The notes beneath the pieces are model-generated. The model made no database searches, had not been told where the DNA came from, and saw only the letters and a program-made list of their open reading frames with translations. From Streptomyces capitiformicae (GTDB taxonomy: Bacteria > Actinomycetota > Actinomycetes > Streptomycetales > Streptomycetaceae): 64,000 bases of DNA. A program made the position numbers and the translations under genes. The stretch covers positions 5,835,486 to 5,899,485 of the forward strand of contig NZ_CP022161.1 in the NCBI RefSeq assembly GCF_002214185.1. The letters run 5' to 3'. Of this stretch, positions 1-8,033 are shown piece after piece (positions within the stretch are counted from its first letter, which is position 1; the number at the start of each line of letters is the position of its first letter).

Positions 1-2
1 AG

Positions 3-257
3 TTCGACGCGGTCCCCACCTGGCGGGATCTGATTCTGCTCACCGAGTACTACACGGGCAGTGCCCCCGCGTTGACCGGAGAGGTAACGCCCGAACGCAT
101 CGCCGTAGCGGCCCGGGAGCTGGAGAAGCCAACCAGTTGGGTTCACGACAGGCTCAGCTTGTACGCCTCCATGTTCGACCTCGTCCTGCCGCCGGACTGC
201 CCCGCCGAACCGGCTGCGATGCCGACCCCCGAGAACTACCCTTCCGACTCCGAGTGA
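3..257 (+). CDS. Hypothetical protein, 5' end outside window
   Basis: The reading frame is open from the first bases of the window and ends at a TGA, so only the C-terminal 84 residues are visible. The segment is hydrophilic, with short helices (around TPERIAVAARELEKP) and a Pro/Glu-rich tail, and has no cysteine motif or membrane segment. It lies 16 bp before the next gene on the same strand, so the first three genes probably form one transcription unit. I do not recognise the family. A TTG at 72 could be a start, but the frame continues upstream without a stop, so a truncated longer gene is the better reading. Confidence 0.5.
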   Translation, partial: FDAVPTWRDLILLTEYYTGSAPALTGEVTPERIAVAARELEKPTSWVHDRLSLYASMFDLVLPPDCPAEPAAMPTPENYPSDSE

Positions 258-273
258 GGAGCCCGCGCCCCCC

Positions 274-621
274 ATGCCCACACACGAACCGACTGACTTC
301 CGCGAACACGAGACGGCCGTCAGAGCGGGCGACGCCTACTCCGTCGTACGGTCCGAAGACGGTCGCTGGTACACGGTGACCGGACCGTGCCCGACGTGTC
401 GCGCCACGGTCGTCTTCCGGGTCGCATATGGGGTGCTGGGCCCGCCCAAGAGGCGACGGGGTGGACGTAGGAACCGTCCGGAGCCACTCACCGGCAGCAT
501 CCCCGTGTACTGCCAGTGTGGCTACCCGCACGCGGAGCGGCCGCCGGAATCTCCGGATTCAGGCTGCGGCGCTCTGTGGGATGTATCGGTGCCGACGCCG
601 GAACAAGGGGCGACCTCATGA
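274..621 (+). CDS. Small hypothetical protein with zinc-ribbon-like cysteines
   Basis: A 115-residue product with two cysteine pairs that could bind a metal: CPTC near residue 34 and CQCGY near residue 76, separated by a basic Arg/Gly-rich stretch (KRRRGGRRNR). It has no signal peptide or membrane segment. The ATG is preceded by a purine-rich GAGGAG at about 257-262, which suits translation. The stop overlaps the start of the next gene (ATGA at 618), so the two are probably translationally coupled. Metal binding is inferred only from cysteine spacing. Confidence 0.6.
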   Translation: MPTHEPTDFREHETAVRAGDAYSVVRSEDGRWYTVTGPCPTCRATVVFRVAYGVLGPPKRRRGGRRNRPEPLTGSIPVYCQCGYPHAERPPESPDSGCGALWDVSVPTPEQGATS

Positions 622-1232
622 CGGACCTCGCCCGGAAGCGGTTCGCCCAACTCGGTCAGCAGCTCCAATACGACCAACTCGGCACCGTGCGACGGCAGGC
701 AGAGGGATGGCGCAACGGACTGACAGGGCTGACAGGCCTGGTCGGTGCGGTCTTCGTGCTCAAGGGTAGGGAGAGCGTCGCAGGCATGCCGGACACCTGG
801 CGCTGGACCACGGCGGCGCTGCTGGTGCTGGCGTTCCTGCTCCTGCTCTCGGGGGCGCTGCGCGCCGTGCGGGCCGCACACGGGCAGTTGGGGGAGCAGA
901 CCTGGCTGAGTGGTGACCGGCTGTTCGCCGCTGTCCTGGACGAGGTCGAGCGTACGCAGGACGCCCTGACATCGGCACGGCGCCGGTCAGTGACCGGACT
1001 GTGCCTGATCGTCACAGCCATCGCGGTCTCTTGGGTCGTACCTGCTGAGGACTCGGCGGCCGCGAAGCCCGCGGGGGCGTACGTCCTGGTGACCACCGCC
1101 GAGGAAATCCGGTGTGGGGAACTCGTCATCAGCGACCGCGAGGCGGTGACCATCGAGGTCGGCAAGAAGGGCAAGCCGTACAGGGTTCCCGCCGACCAGG
1201 TCCGATCCGTCACGCCGGTGGACCGCTGCTGA
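618..1232 (+). CDS. Hypothetical membrane protein
   Basis: A 204-residue protein starting at the ATG that overlaps the upstream stop. Hydrophobic segments lie around residues 36-50 (GLTGLTGLVGAVFVL), 60-83 (TTAALLVLAFLLLLSGAL) and 122-140 (VTGLCLIVTAIAVSWVV), with a soluble charged region between the second and third. The C-terminal 60 residues end in a small beta-rich domain (VTIEVGKKGKPYRVPADQV). A longer in-frame start at 516 would run inside the previous gene and is not preferred. The partner gene encodes a possible zinc-ribbon protein, but no function can be assigned. Confidence 0.6.
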   Translation: MTDLARKRFAQLGQQLQYDQLGTVRRQAEGWRNGLTGLTGLVGAVFVLKGRESVAGMPDTWRWTTAALLVLAFLLLLSGALRAVRAAHGQLGEQTWLSGDRLFAAVLDEVERTQDALTSARRRSVTGLCLIVTAIAVSWVVPAEDSAAAKPAGAYVLVTTAEEIRCGELVISDREAVTIEVGKKGKPYRVPADQVRSVTPVDRC

Positions 1233-1417
1233 GGGGGCAGGCCGGGTCACGGCCGCTCGCGCAGGACTTCTGCTCCTACTGGTCGCACCGTGGCCACCAC
1301 GTGATCCGGATTCTGTGGGCCTGCCATCTGGTGCACCACTCATCGACACCTACAACCCGCCGAGTGGCCGCAGCTTCCGCGCGCCGACCTGTGGATCAAC
1401 CCTGCGAGCCCACCACC

Positions 1418-2554
1418 TCACCAGCGGATCGGCACCGGCAGTGCCGTAAGCAACGCCGACACCGCGACGACGATGCCCAGTACCGCCACCTCCGCGCGTG
1501 CGGGAGTGCAGGTGCCGAGCGGGTCGTCCGCGTGGCGCAGCCGTAGCCGGGCCCACAGGGCGAGGGTGGCGACGGCGGCCACGAGGAGGACCTTGGCGAG
1601 CAGCGTGCGGCCGTACGCCGTGTCCGTCAGCTGGTCGAGGACCGTCCCCGGCGGCATGCGGCGCAGCGTGCTCCACACCCCGGTGGCGGTGACGCCGGCC
1701 AGCAGAACGACGGCCACGCGCGCGTAGAGCCCCAACAGCGCGGCCCCCGCCCCCGTCGCCGTACGCCACGCGCGCGTGCGCAACGTCCGCAGGACGTGCA
1801 GCAGCCCGCCCGCCCACAGGGCCGCGCACGTCAGATGCGTCAAGGTCAGGGCGCTGCCGACCAACGGGCTGTAGTGCTCGGTGGGTGGATGCGCGCGCAG
1901 CGCCTCCGCGACGGCGATCGCGGCCAGTGGTGCCAGTTGGGTGGCCGGGCGGCGGGAAAGGGCACAAAGGCCCGCCGCGGCGAACGCGTTGACCTCCAGG
2001 AGGGCGAGCTTGCCGTCCCGGGTCTCGTAGAGGCCGCCGACGTCCATGTCGGCGGGGGAGCCCGGCACCAGATTGCCGGTCGCCACGACCGAGGCCAGCC
2101 CGAGCGCGGCGACGAAACCGCCGCCCGCCGCCCACACCGCCCCACTGCGCGGCCTCTCCGGGGGCGCCCCCGGCACCCGGCGCACCAGCCAGGCCACGAG
2201 CAGCTCACCCACCGGCACACACAGCGCGGCCAGCGACACCGCCCGCAGCAGCCCGACCCCACCCACGGCGGGCGCCGCCGCCTCACCCGTGCCGTCCAGC
2301 GCGACACGCGGACCGAACAGCGGTATCAACGCCCCCACGGCCACCAGGGCGAGCAGCACCACAGTCCGGCCGGTACCTCCCTCGGGCCGCCGCCGCTCGG
2401 GCTCCTCCGCCCCCGTCGCCTCCGCTGTCCGTCTCGTCAGGCTCACCTCGAAAAGTTCACCAGTCGCGCCAGACCTGGGCAAGTGCCGGAAAACAACTGG
2501 CAGTTCGACATTCCGCCCATACGTACGACTCCGGCGGCCCGACTGCTCGGACAC
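1418..2554 (-). CDS. CopD-family integral membrane protein
   Basis: A 378-residue protein with about eight or nine hydrophobic helices. The C-terminal part carries the CopD pattern: a helix beginning LYARVAVVLLAG, then a loop with TAYGRTLLAKV, then another helix. In the CopD/YcnJ family this fold takes part in copper uptake or handling. The N-terminal 60 residues are polar and rich in Arg/Glu, and a later start is possible. The GTG start directly follows the TGA of the CaiB-like gene, so the two genes are probably co-transcribed. No copper ligand is obvious, and I see no CopC partner. Confidence 0.72.
   Translation of the reverse strand: MSEQSGRRSRTYGRNVELPVVFRHLPRSGATGELFEVSLTRRTAEATGAEEPERRRPEGGTGRTVVLLALVAVGALIPLFGPRVALDGTGEAAAPAVGGVGLLRAVSLAALCVPVGELLVAWLVRRVPGAPPERPRSGAVWAAGGGFVAALGLASVVATGNLVPGSPADMDVGGLYETRDGKLALLEVNAFAAAGLCALSRRPATQLAPLAAIAVAEALRAHPPTEHYSPLVGSALTLTHLTCAALWAGGLLHVLRTLRTRAWRTATGAGAALLGLYARVAVVLLAGVTATGVWSTLRRMPPGTVLDQLTDTAYGRTLLAKVLLVAAVATLALWARLRLRHADDPLGTCTPARAEVAVLGIVVAVSALLTALPVPIRW
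1767..1778. repeat. Highly iterated palindrome CACGCGCGCGTG (first of six)
   Basis: The 12-bp palindrome CACGCGCGCGTG occurs exactly at 1767, 14729, 16594, 22457, 25919 and 33678, with shorter CACGCGCGTG at 3364 and 33491. All six lie inside genes and none lies right of 34 kb. It is read in all three frames (TRAW, ARAR, HARV), two copies each. Confidence 0.85.
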
Positions 2555-3958
2555 TCAGCCCCAGCGTGCCTCGTCCGCGCCCCAGGGACCCGGCGGTCGC
2601 CACCAGTCGCACGGTCCGCCCTCGAAGGAGACCGGCGGCAGGGCGTACCGCAGTCGTCCCAACCGGCTGTCCCGCTCGGCGAGCCACGCCTCCGGCCCTT
2701 CGTAGAGCCCCTCGTAGACGTCGAGCCCGTCCGGACCGCGCTCGATGCCGTCCGTCAACCAGGCAGCCGTACGCGCGAGTGACAGCCGGACGACTCGACC
2801 GCCGCCCCCGTCCAACCGCTCGGTGAGCGCCCGCAGGACGGCGGCCGCCAGCAGGTACCCCGTCCCGTGGTCGAGGGCCTGCGCGGGCAGCGCGCCCGGC
2901 TGCTCCACAGAGCCCTCGACCGAGGCGATCCCCGTGGCCACTTGCACCAGACTGTCGAAGCCCCGCCGCCCGGCCCACGGACCGTACGCGCCCCATGCCG
3001 AGACCTGCGCCACGACCAGCCCCGGCCGTCGCGCCATCAGTGCCTCGGGCGACAGCCCGAACCGGTCCAGCGCCCCGGGCCGATACCCGGTGACGACGAC
3101 GTCCGCCTCGGCGAGCAGCGCTTCGAAGGAATCTGGATCCGCGGCCAGATCGAGAGTCGCCGACCGTTTCCCGAAGCCGGTGTCGGCGTGCTGGTCGAGG
3201 ATCTCGGGCATCCCCGGCGGATCGACCCGCAGGACGTCCGCGCCCAGCAGCGCGAGCGTGCGGGTGGCCACCGGGCCCGCGATGACCCGGGTCAGATCCA
3301 GGACGCGTACGCCGGCCGCGGGCAACTGGAGCGTCCCGCCGATCGGGGCCAAGGCCGGGAGCACACGCGCGTGTGCGGTGTCCGCCCGGTGGTGCTCGAC
3401 CAGCGGACGGGCCGCCACCGCGCTGCCCTGCCCGTGCGCGGCCCACTCCTTCGCCGTACGCGACGCGACCGCGAGACCCCCGGCCGCGTACACGGCCTCC
3501 TCGACGTCCCGGGACGACCGCTCGGCGAGCGCGGCCCCGACGGCGGCGACCGGATCGGGCATGCCCTCGGGCACGCTCAGCGCGGCCAGCAGCCGCTCCC
3601 GGTGATGCGGATAGTTCGCATGGGTCCGGACCCACCCGTCCGCCGTCCGCCAGAACCGGGACAGCGGTGCGAAGGTGACGGGTGCCCGCCCGTCGATCAG
3701 CAGATGACGCTCACTCACGAAGGCCGTACCGACCGCCCCGTCGTCCACCCGTACCCGAGGCACCTCCGCGCGCCCGGCCCGCCGCGCCCCCAGTTCGGCG
3801 GCCGCCAGCGCGCACACCCCGACGCAGGCCCGCGCCAACTCCCGCACCGGCAGCCGGGCGGGCAGCACCCCGTCCCGTACGACGGTCGAGATCCGCGGCA
3901 GCAGGGCGGGATCGCCGCCCAGCGCCGCCCATGCGAACTCCATCTCCTCAGCAGTCAT
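2555..3958 (-). CDS. CaiB/BaiF CoA-transferase family protein
   Basis: A class III CoA-transferase-like protein of about 467 residues. The central region carries the family signature VLDLTRVIAGPVATRTLALL followed by GADVLRVDPP, and later GPWAGRRGFDSLVQ, which contains the family's usual catalytic Asp in RxGFD. It has an extra N-terminal domain of about 190 residues, so it looks like the two-domain form. I placed the start at the ATG at 3958 because it opens MTAEEMEFAWAALGG; a start nine codons upstream is possible. Substrate unknown. The downstream CopD-like gene starts immediately after its stop. Confidence 0.8.
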   Translation of the reverse strand: MTAEEMEFAWAALGGDPALLPRISTVVRDGVLPARLPVRELARACVGVCALAAAELGARRAGRAEVPRVRVDDGAVGTAFVSERHLLIDGRAPVTFAPLSRFWRTADGWVRTHANYPHHRERLLAALSVPEGMPDPVAAVGAALAERSSRDVEEAVYAAGGLAVASRTAKEWAAHGQGSAVAARPLVEHHRADTAHARVLPALAPIGGTLQLPAAGVRVLDLTRVIAGPVATRTLALLGADVLRVDPPGMPEILDQHADTGFGKRSATLDLAADPDSFEALLAEADVVVTGYRPGALDRFGLSPEALMARRPGLVVAQVSAWGAYGPWAGRRGFDSLVQVATGIASVEGSVEQPGALPAQALDHGTGYLLAAAVLRALTERLDGGGGRVVRLSLARTAAWLTDGIERGPDGLDVYEGLYEGPEAWLAERDSRLGRLRYALPPVSFEGGPCDWWRPPGPWGADEARWG

Positions 3959-4050
3959 GACGGCACTATGCCCGGGGTTGATCAATCAACATGCGGAAGG
4001 GCCGGGTGGCACCACCGTCGCCGCCCGGCCCAACTCCGCTGGAAAGGGCC

Positions 4051-5586
4051 CTACTTGGTCACCGCGTCCAGAGCGTCCGCCGTGCCGAAGCCGTAGAAGC
4101 CGTTGTAGTTCCTCGGCCCCTCGCAGACCGCGTCGACCTTGCCGTCCCCGTCGATGTCGTACGGGTCGGTGCAGGGCGTGGCGTCGGCCTGGGCGTACAG
4201 CAGGGCCTTCACCAGAGCCGCCGGGGCGTGGGGGCGCGTCGACTTGATGAGGGCGGCCACACCCGCGACGTGCGGGGACGCCATCGACGTACCGGCCATG
4301 TAGCCCCACTTGCCGCCGGGCAGCGGGCCCAGGATCAGGCCGCTGGTGGCGGGCGGGGCCGGGGTCTGGTAGCGGGTCGAGTCGCCGCCGGGCGCGGCGA
4401 TGTCGATGACGCCCAGACCGTGGTTGGAGAAGGACGACTTGAGGCCCTTCGCGCCGGTCGAGGCGACCGTGACGACACCCGGCAGCTGGGTCGGGATGTC
4501 GAGGCACTCGGACGGGTCGATCACCCGGTCCGACGGCGTCGAGTCGTTCGGGGACACCGGGTCGGTGATCTTGTCGGCGGCGAGGTCGTAGTTCTCGTTG
4601 CCGGCCGCGGCCACGTTGACCGCGCCCTTCCACTCCGCGTACTTCGACGCCCGGGTGAGGGCCTCGACGAGCGCCTTCTGGTCCGGGTCGTCCTTGCAGT
4701 TGAAGTACCAGGGGTCGGTGTAATAGCTGTTGTTCGTGACGTCCACACCGTGCTCGGCGGCCCACATGAAGCCGCAGACGACGGCCTCGGTGTAGAAGAA
4801 ACCGGCCGTGGTGGACACCTTGATGCCGGAGACCTTCACACCCGGCGCGACACCGGTGACGCCGACGCCGTTCTTGGCCGCCGCGATCTCACCGGCCACA
4901 TGGGTGCCGTGCGGGCTCTCCTCGGCGCTGGGCCGCCAGGCACCCTCGGTCATGTCGGGCTTGCCCGTCACACAGTTGACCGACGCCTCGCGGTCGAAGT
5001 TGGGCGCGATGTCCGGGTGGGTGTCGTCGACGCCCGTGTCGATGACGGCGACCGTGACGTCCCGGCTGCCCAGCGACACCTCGTGGGCCTTGTCCGCCTT
5101 GATGGCCGGCAGATCCCACTGCAACGGCTCCAAGGGGTCCTGCCCCTCCGCTGCCTCGGCCTTCGCCGCCTCCTCGGCGGTCAGCACCTTCGGCGTGCCC
5201 ACATCGGTGGTCGACTGCGCGGGCAGCGGCGCGGTGCGCGTGGCACCGGCCGACTCCACACCGCGTACGTCACGGATCGCGGCCGCGAAGCCGGCGTTCG
5301 CCGAGTGGACGACGATGACGCCGATCCGGTCGTACGACGTCACGATCGTGCCGCCGGCCTTCGTGATGGCCTTCTTCAGGTGGGCGGACGGGCGGTGTCC
5401 GGGGCGGACATTGACCACATAGCTGAGCGACGTCCCGTCGGCCGCGGCCTGCGCGGTCTGCGTGGCCTGCGCGTTCGCCTCGGCCGCCGAGGCCGTGACG
5501 TTCGGTACGACGACGAGTGCCGTCGCCATGGCCATCCCCAGCGGGATCGCGGCCGGCCGGCGGGAGCGCTTGCGACGCGCTGTCAT
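4051..5586 (-). CDS. Secreted S8 (subtilisin-like) serine protease
   Basis: A 511-residue extracellular protease. A basic N-terminus and hydrophobic stretch (AAIPLGMAMATALVVV) form a Sec signal ending near residue 35, then an inhibitor-like propeptide to about residue 120. The catalytic triad is visible: Asp183 in VIDTGVDDTHPD, His226 in HGTHVAGEIAA and Ser434 in GTSMASPHVAG, with oxyanion Asn330 in AAAGNEN. The C-terminus is Cys-containing (ATPCTDPYDIDGDGKVD). It is a close paralogue of the next gene upstream and is separated from it by a hairpin and short repeats, so the pair arose by tandem duplication. Confidence 0.93.
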   Translation of the reverse strand: MTARRKRSRRPAAIPLGMAMATALVVVPNVTASAAEANAQATQTAQAAADGTSLSYVVNVRPGHRPSAHLKKAITKAGGTIVTSYDRIGVIVVHSANAGFAAAIRDVRGVESAGATRTAPLPAQSTTDVGTPKVLTAEEAAKAEAAEGQDPLEPLQWDLPAIKADKAHEVSLGSRDVTVAVIDTGVDDTHPDIAPNFDREASVNCVTGKPDMTEGAWRPSAEESPHGTHVAGEIAAAKNGVGVTGVAPGVKVSGIKVSTTAGFFYTEAVVCGFMWAAEHGVDVTNNSYYTDPWYFNCKDDPDQKALVEALTRASKYAEWKGAVNVAAAGNENYDLAADKITDPVSPNDSTPSDRVIDPSECLDIPTQLPGVVTVASTGAKGLKSSFSNHGLGVIDIAAPGGDSTRYQTPAPPATSGLILGPLPGGKWGYMAGTSMASPHVAGVAALIKSTRPHAPAALVKALLYAQADATPCTDPYDIDGDGKVDAVCEGPRNYNGFYGFGTADALDAVTK

Positions 5587-5646
5587 GCTGTCTCCAGTTC
5601 GTCTTCGTTCGTGAAACGAGCGGTACGAGCTGTGCGGGAATCCAAG

Positions 5647-5688
5647 GGATACGGCCCCGGGAATACGGCCCCGGGAATACGGCCCCGC
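5647..5688. repeat. Three tandem 14-bp repeats between paralogous proteases
   Basis: Three near-identical units of GAATACGGCCCCGG (the first lacks one base) lie head to tail between the two subtilisin genes, just before a hairpin. Their position after the stop of the upstream gene suggests a 3' untranslated element rather than an operator. Confidence 0.7.
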
Positions 5689-5690
5689 CG

Positions 5691-5712
5691 GCGCCCGGCA
5701 TTCGCCGGGCGC
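5691..5712 (-). terminator. Hairpin terminator after second subtilisin gene
   Basis: A perfect 9-bp stem GCGCCCGGC / GCCGGGCGC with a 4-base loop, 28 bp after the stop of the upstream protease in the direction of transcription. It has no U-tract, as is common for Streptomyces terminators. Confidence 0.6.
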
Positions 5713-5739
5713 CCTGGGAGCCTGTCGGCCGGGACCGTG

Positions 5740-7269
5740 CTACTTGACGGCCTTCAGCGCGTTGACGATGCCGAACCCATAGAAGCCGTTGACGCGCGGG
5801 CCGCCCTCGCAAACCGCGTCCTGCGTGCCGTCGCCGTCCTGGTCGTACGACTCGGGGCAGGCCGTCTTGTCCGCCTGCGCCTTCAGCAGCCACTGCAGCT
5901 GCCGCGGGCTCGCCCACGGGTGCGTCGACTTCAGCAGCGCGGCGACGGCGGAGGCGTGCGGTGCCGCCATCGAGGTGCCCTGCAGGTAGCCGTACTTGCC
6001 GTCCGGCATGGTGGACAGGATGCGGCCGTTCTTCGACGGCGTGTCCGGGATCTGGTAGCGGCTGTCGCCACCCGGGGCCGCGATGTCGACGACGCCGTTG
6101 CCGTACGTGGAGTAGAACGACTTCTCGTTCTTCACGCCCGTCGCGCTGACCGTGACGATGCCCGGGAGCTGCGTCGGCACGTCGAAGCACTCGTGCGGGT
6201 CGATGGTGCGCTCGACCGGGGTGGTGTCGTTGGGGCTGGAGTCGTCCACGATCGCGTCGGAGTCGAGGTCGTGGTTGGAGTTGCCCGCCGACGCCAGGTG
6301 CAGGGTGCCCTTCTTCGTGGCGTACTTCTGGGCCCGGTTCACCGCGTCGACGATGGCCTTCTGGTCCGGGTCGTCCACGCAGTTGTAGAGCCACGGGTCG
6401 ACGTAGTAGCTGTTGTTCGTGATCTCCACGCCGCGGTCGGCGGCGAACACGAACGCGCAGACGACGCTCTCCGCGTAGAACAGGCCGCTCTTGCGGTCCG
6501 TCACATTGATGCTGGAGACCTTCACGCCGGGTGCCACACCGGCGACGCCCACGTCGTTGCGGGCCGCGGCTATCTCACCGGCGACGTGCGTGCCGTGGTA
6601 GTCGTCCACGGTGTACGGCCGCCAGGCGCCCTCGCTGGTGTCCGCGACGCCGCCGTTGCAGTTCGCCGACTGGGACTTGGAGAAGTTCGGGGCGAGGTCC
6701 GGGTGGGTGTCGTCGACGCCGGTGTCGATGACGGCGACGGTGACCTTCTTGCTGCCCGGGTTGATCTTCGAGGCCTTGTCGGCGCCGATCGAACGCAAGT
6801 CCCACTGGTCGGCCTCGAGCGGCTCGGCGTCGGCGATGTCCGCCGAGGCGGCCTTCACCTTCGCGGCCTCCGCGTCCGTCAGGTAGTCGACGGCGCCCAC
6901 GTCCGTCGTACCGGCCGGGGTCAGCGGCGAGGTCCGGGTGGCACCGGCGGACTGCACACCGCGCGCGCCCCGGATGGTGGCGCCGAACTCCGGGTTGGTC
7001 GAGTGGACCACGATCACGCCGATCTTGTCGTACGTGATGACGACGGTGCCGCCGGCCTCGGCGATCGCCTTCTTCACCGACGCGATCGTGCGCTTGTCGG
7101 TCCTGGTGTTCACGACGTACGAGAGGTTCGGGCCCTCCGCGGTCGCGGCGGCGGTCGCGGTCAGCGGCGCCGCCGAGGCGACACCCGGCAGGAAGCCGAG
7201 CGAGGCGGTCAGCGACAGAACGACCGGAACCGCGAGAGCGAGCCGTCGTCCGGAGCGCAGATGAGCCAT
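5740..7269 (-). CDS. Secreted S8 (subtilisin-like) serine protease, paralogue
   Basis: A 509-residue secreted subtilase of the same architecture as the neighbouring 4051-5586 product. It has a signal peptide (LALAVPVVLSLTASLG) cleaved near ASA at about residue 33, then a propeptide. The catalytic domain has Asp182 in IDTGVDDTHPD, His225 in HGTHVAGEIAA and Ser433 in GTSMAAPHAS, with Asn330 in SAGNSN. The protein ends without an anchor, so it should be released. The promoter must lie in the 320-bp gap shared with the divergent DUF485 gene. Confidence 0.93.
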   Translation of the reverse strand: MAHLRSGRRLALAVPVVLSLTASLGFLPGVASAAPLTATAAATAEGPNLSYVVNTRTDKRTIASVKKAIAEAGGTVVITYDKIGVIVVHSTNPEFGATIRGARGVQSAGATRTSPLTPAGTTDVGAVDYLTDAEAAKVKAASADIADAEPLEADQWDLRSIGADKASKINPGSKKVTVAVIDTGVDDTHPDLAPNFSKSQSANCNGGVADTSEGAWRPYTVDDYHGTHVAGEIAAARNDVGVAGVAPGVKVSSINVTDRKSGLFYAESVVCAFVFAADRGVEITNNSYYVDPWLYNCVDDPDQKAIVDAVNRAQKYATKKGTLHLASAGNSNHDLDSDAIVDDSSPNDTTPVERTIDPHECFDVPTQLPGIVTVSATGVKNEKSFYSTYGNGVVDIAAPGGDSRYQIPDTPSKNGRILSTMPDGKYGYLQGTSMAAPHASAVAALLKSTHPWASPRQLQWLLKAQADKTACPESYDQDGDGTQDAVCEGGPRVNGFYGFGIVNALKAVK

Positions 7270-7438
7270 GGGATCTCCACATCATCCTGAAAGAAACCGG
7301 CCCGAGCCACACGGGTGCCCGGGCAGGTACATGACTGGGTGGTTCGACCCGAAGTTATCCCTCGCCGTCGTCGGCCAGCAATGAATTGAGGGAGGAGAGG
7401 GCGAAGTAGAGGGGTAACCCTCGCCGATGGCCCCTGTC

Positions 7439-7471
7439 GAGCGACTTCCGAGCGACTTCCGGGCGACTTCC
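7439..7471. promoter_or_regulatory. Three 11-bp direct repeats in divergent promoter region
   Basis: Three head-to-tail copies of GAGCGACTTCC (the third is GGGCGACTTCC) with an exact 11-bp period lie in the 320-bp gap between a subtilisin gene and the divergent DUF485/acetate symporter pair. One copy per helical turn suits cooperative binding of a regulator on one face of DNA. No other clear feature is visible in this gap. Confidence 0.4.
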
Positions 7472-7589
7472 GAATCGGTTTTCGAAAGAGACACACGCGG
7501 TTGAACCGGTCCTCGTGCGCCGCCGTGACGTTGAGCAGGGAGCCCGAGCACGATCGTGCACCCGTCACCGTGAGGAACAGAGCCACCAG

Positions 7590-8033
7590 ATGTCCGTATC
7601 CAACCCGTCATCCGACCCGACTGCGAATACGTCCCCAACCACCGTCGCCACCGCGGCGGAAACGCGAGGAGACCCCGTGGCAACCGACGCACCGCCCCCC
7701 TCGAAGGCAGAGCACCACCTCCCCTCCACCGAGGAGTTCGCCGCGGTCCAGGAGAGCGCTGAGTTCGGTGAGCTGCGCCGCTCCTACCGCTCGTTCGCCT
7801 TCCCGCTGACCGTGGCATTCATCGCCTGGTACCTGCTGTACGTCCTGCTCTCCAACTACGCGGGCGACTTCATGGGCACCAAGCTCTTCGGCAACATCAA
7901 CGTCGCCTTCGTCCTCGGCGTCGCCCAGTTCGTCACCACATTCCTCATCGCCTGGTGGTACGCGCGGCACGCCGCCGCGAAGCTCGACCCCAAGGCCGAG
8001 GCCATCAAGTCCCGGATGGAGGGCGGCGCATGA
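7590..8033 (+). CDS. DUF485 membrane protein, partner of acetate symporter
   Basis: A 147-residue protein. The N-terminal 50 residues are polar and low in complexity. Then come two transmembrane helices (FPLTVAFIAWYLLYVLL and VAFVLGVAQFVTTFLIAWW) separated by a loop with GDFMGTKLFG, which is the DUF485 (YjcH-like) pattern. Such proteins are encoded beside ActP-type sodium:solute symporters and are thought to assist them. The stop overlaps the symporter start by ATGA at 8030, so translation is probably coupled. I chose the ATG at 7590; an upstream in-frame start lacks support. Confidence 0.85.
   Translation: MSVSNPSSDPTANTSPTTVATAAETRGDPVATDAPPPSKAEHHLPSTEEFAAVQESAEFGELRRSYRSFAFPLTVAFIAWYLLYVLLSNYAGDFMGTKLFGNINVAFVLGVAQFVTTFLIAWWYARHAAAKLDPKAEAIKSRMEGGA

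Noticed and set aside
3991..7290. 1099-codon open frame opposite both subtilisin genes
   Set aside because: It is the antisense shadow of two certain protease genes; the product is Arg/Gly/Val-rich with no domain.
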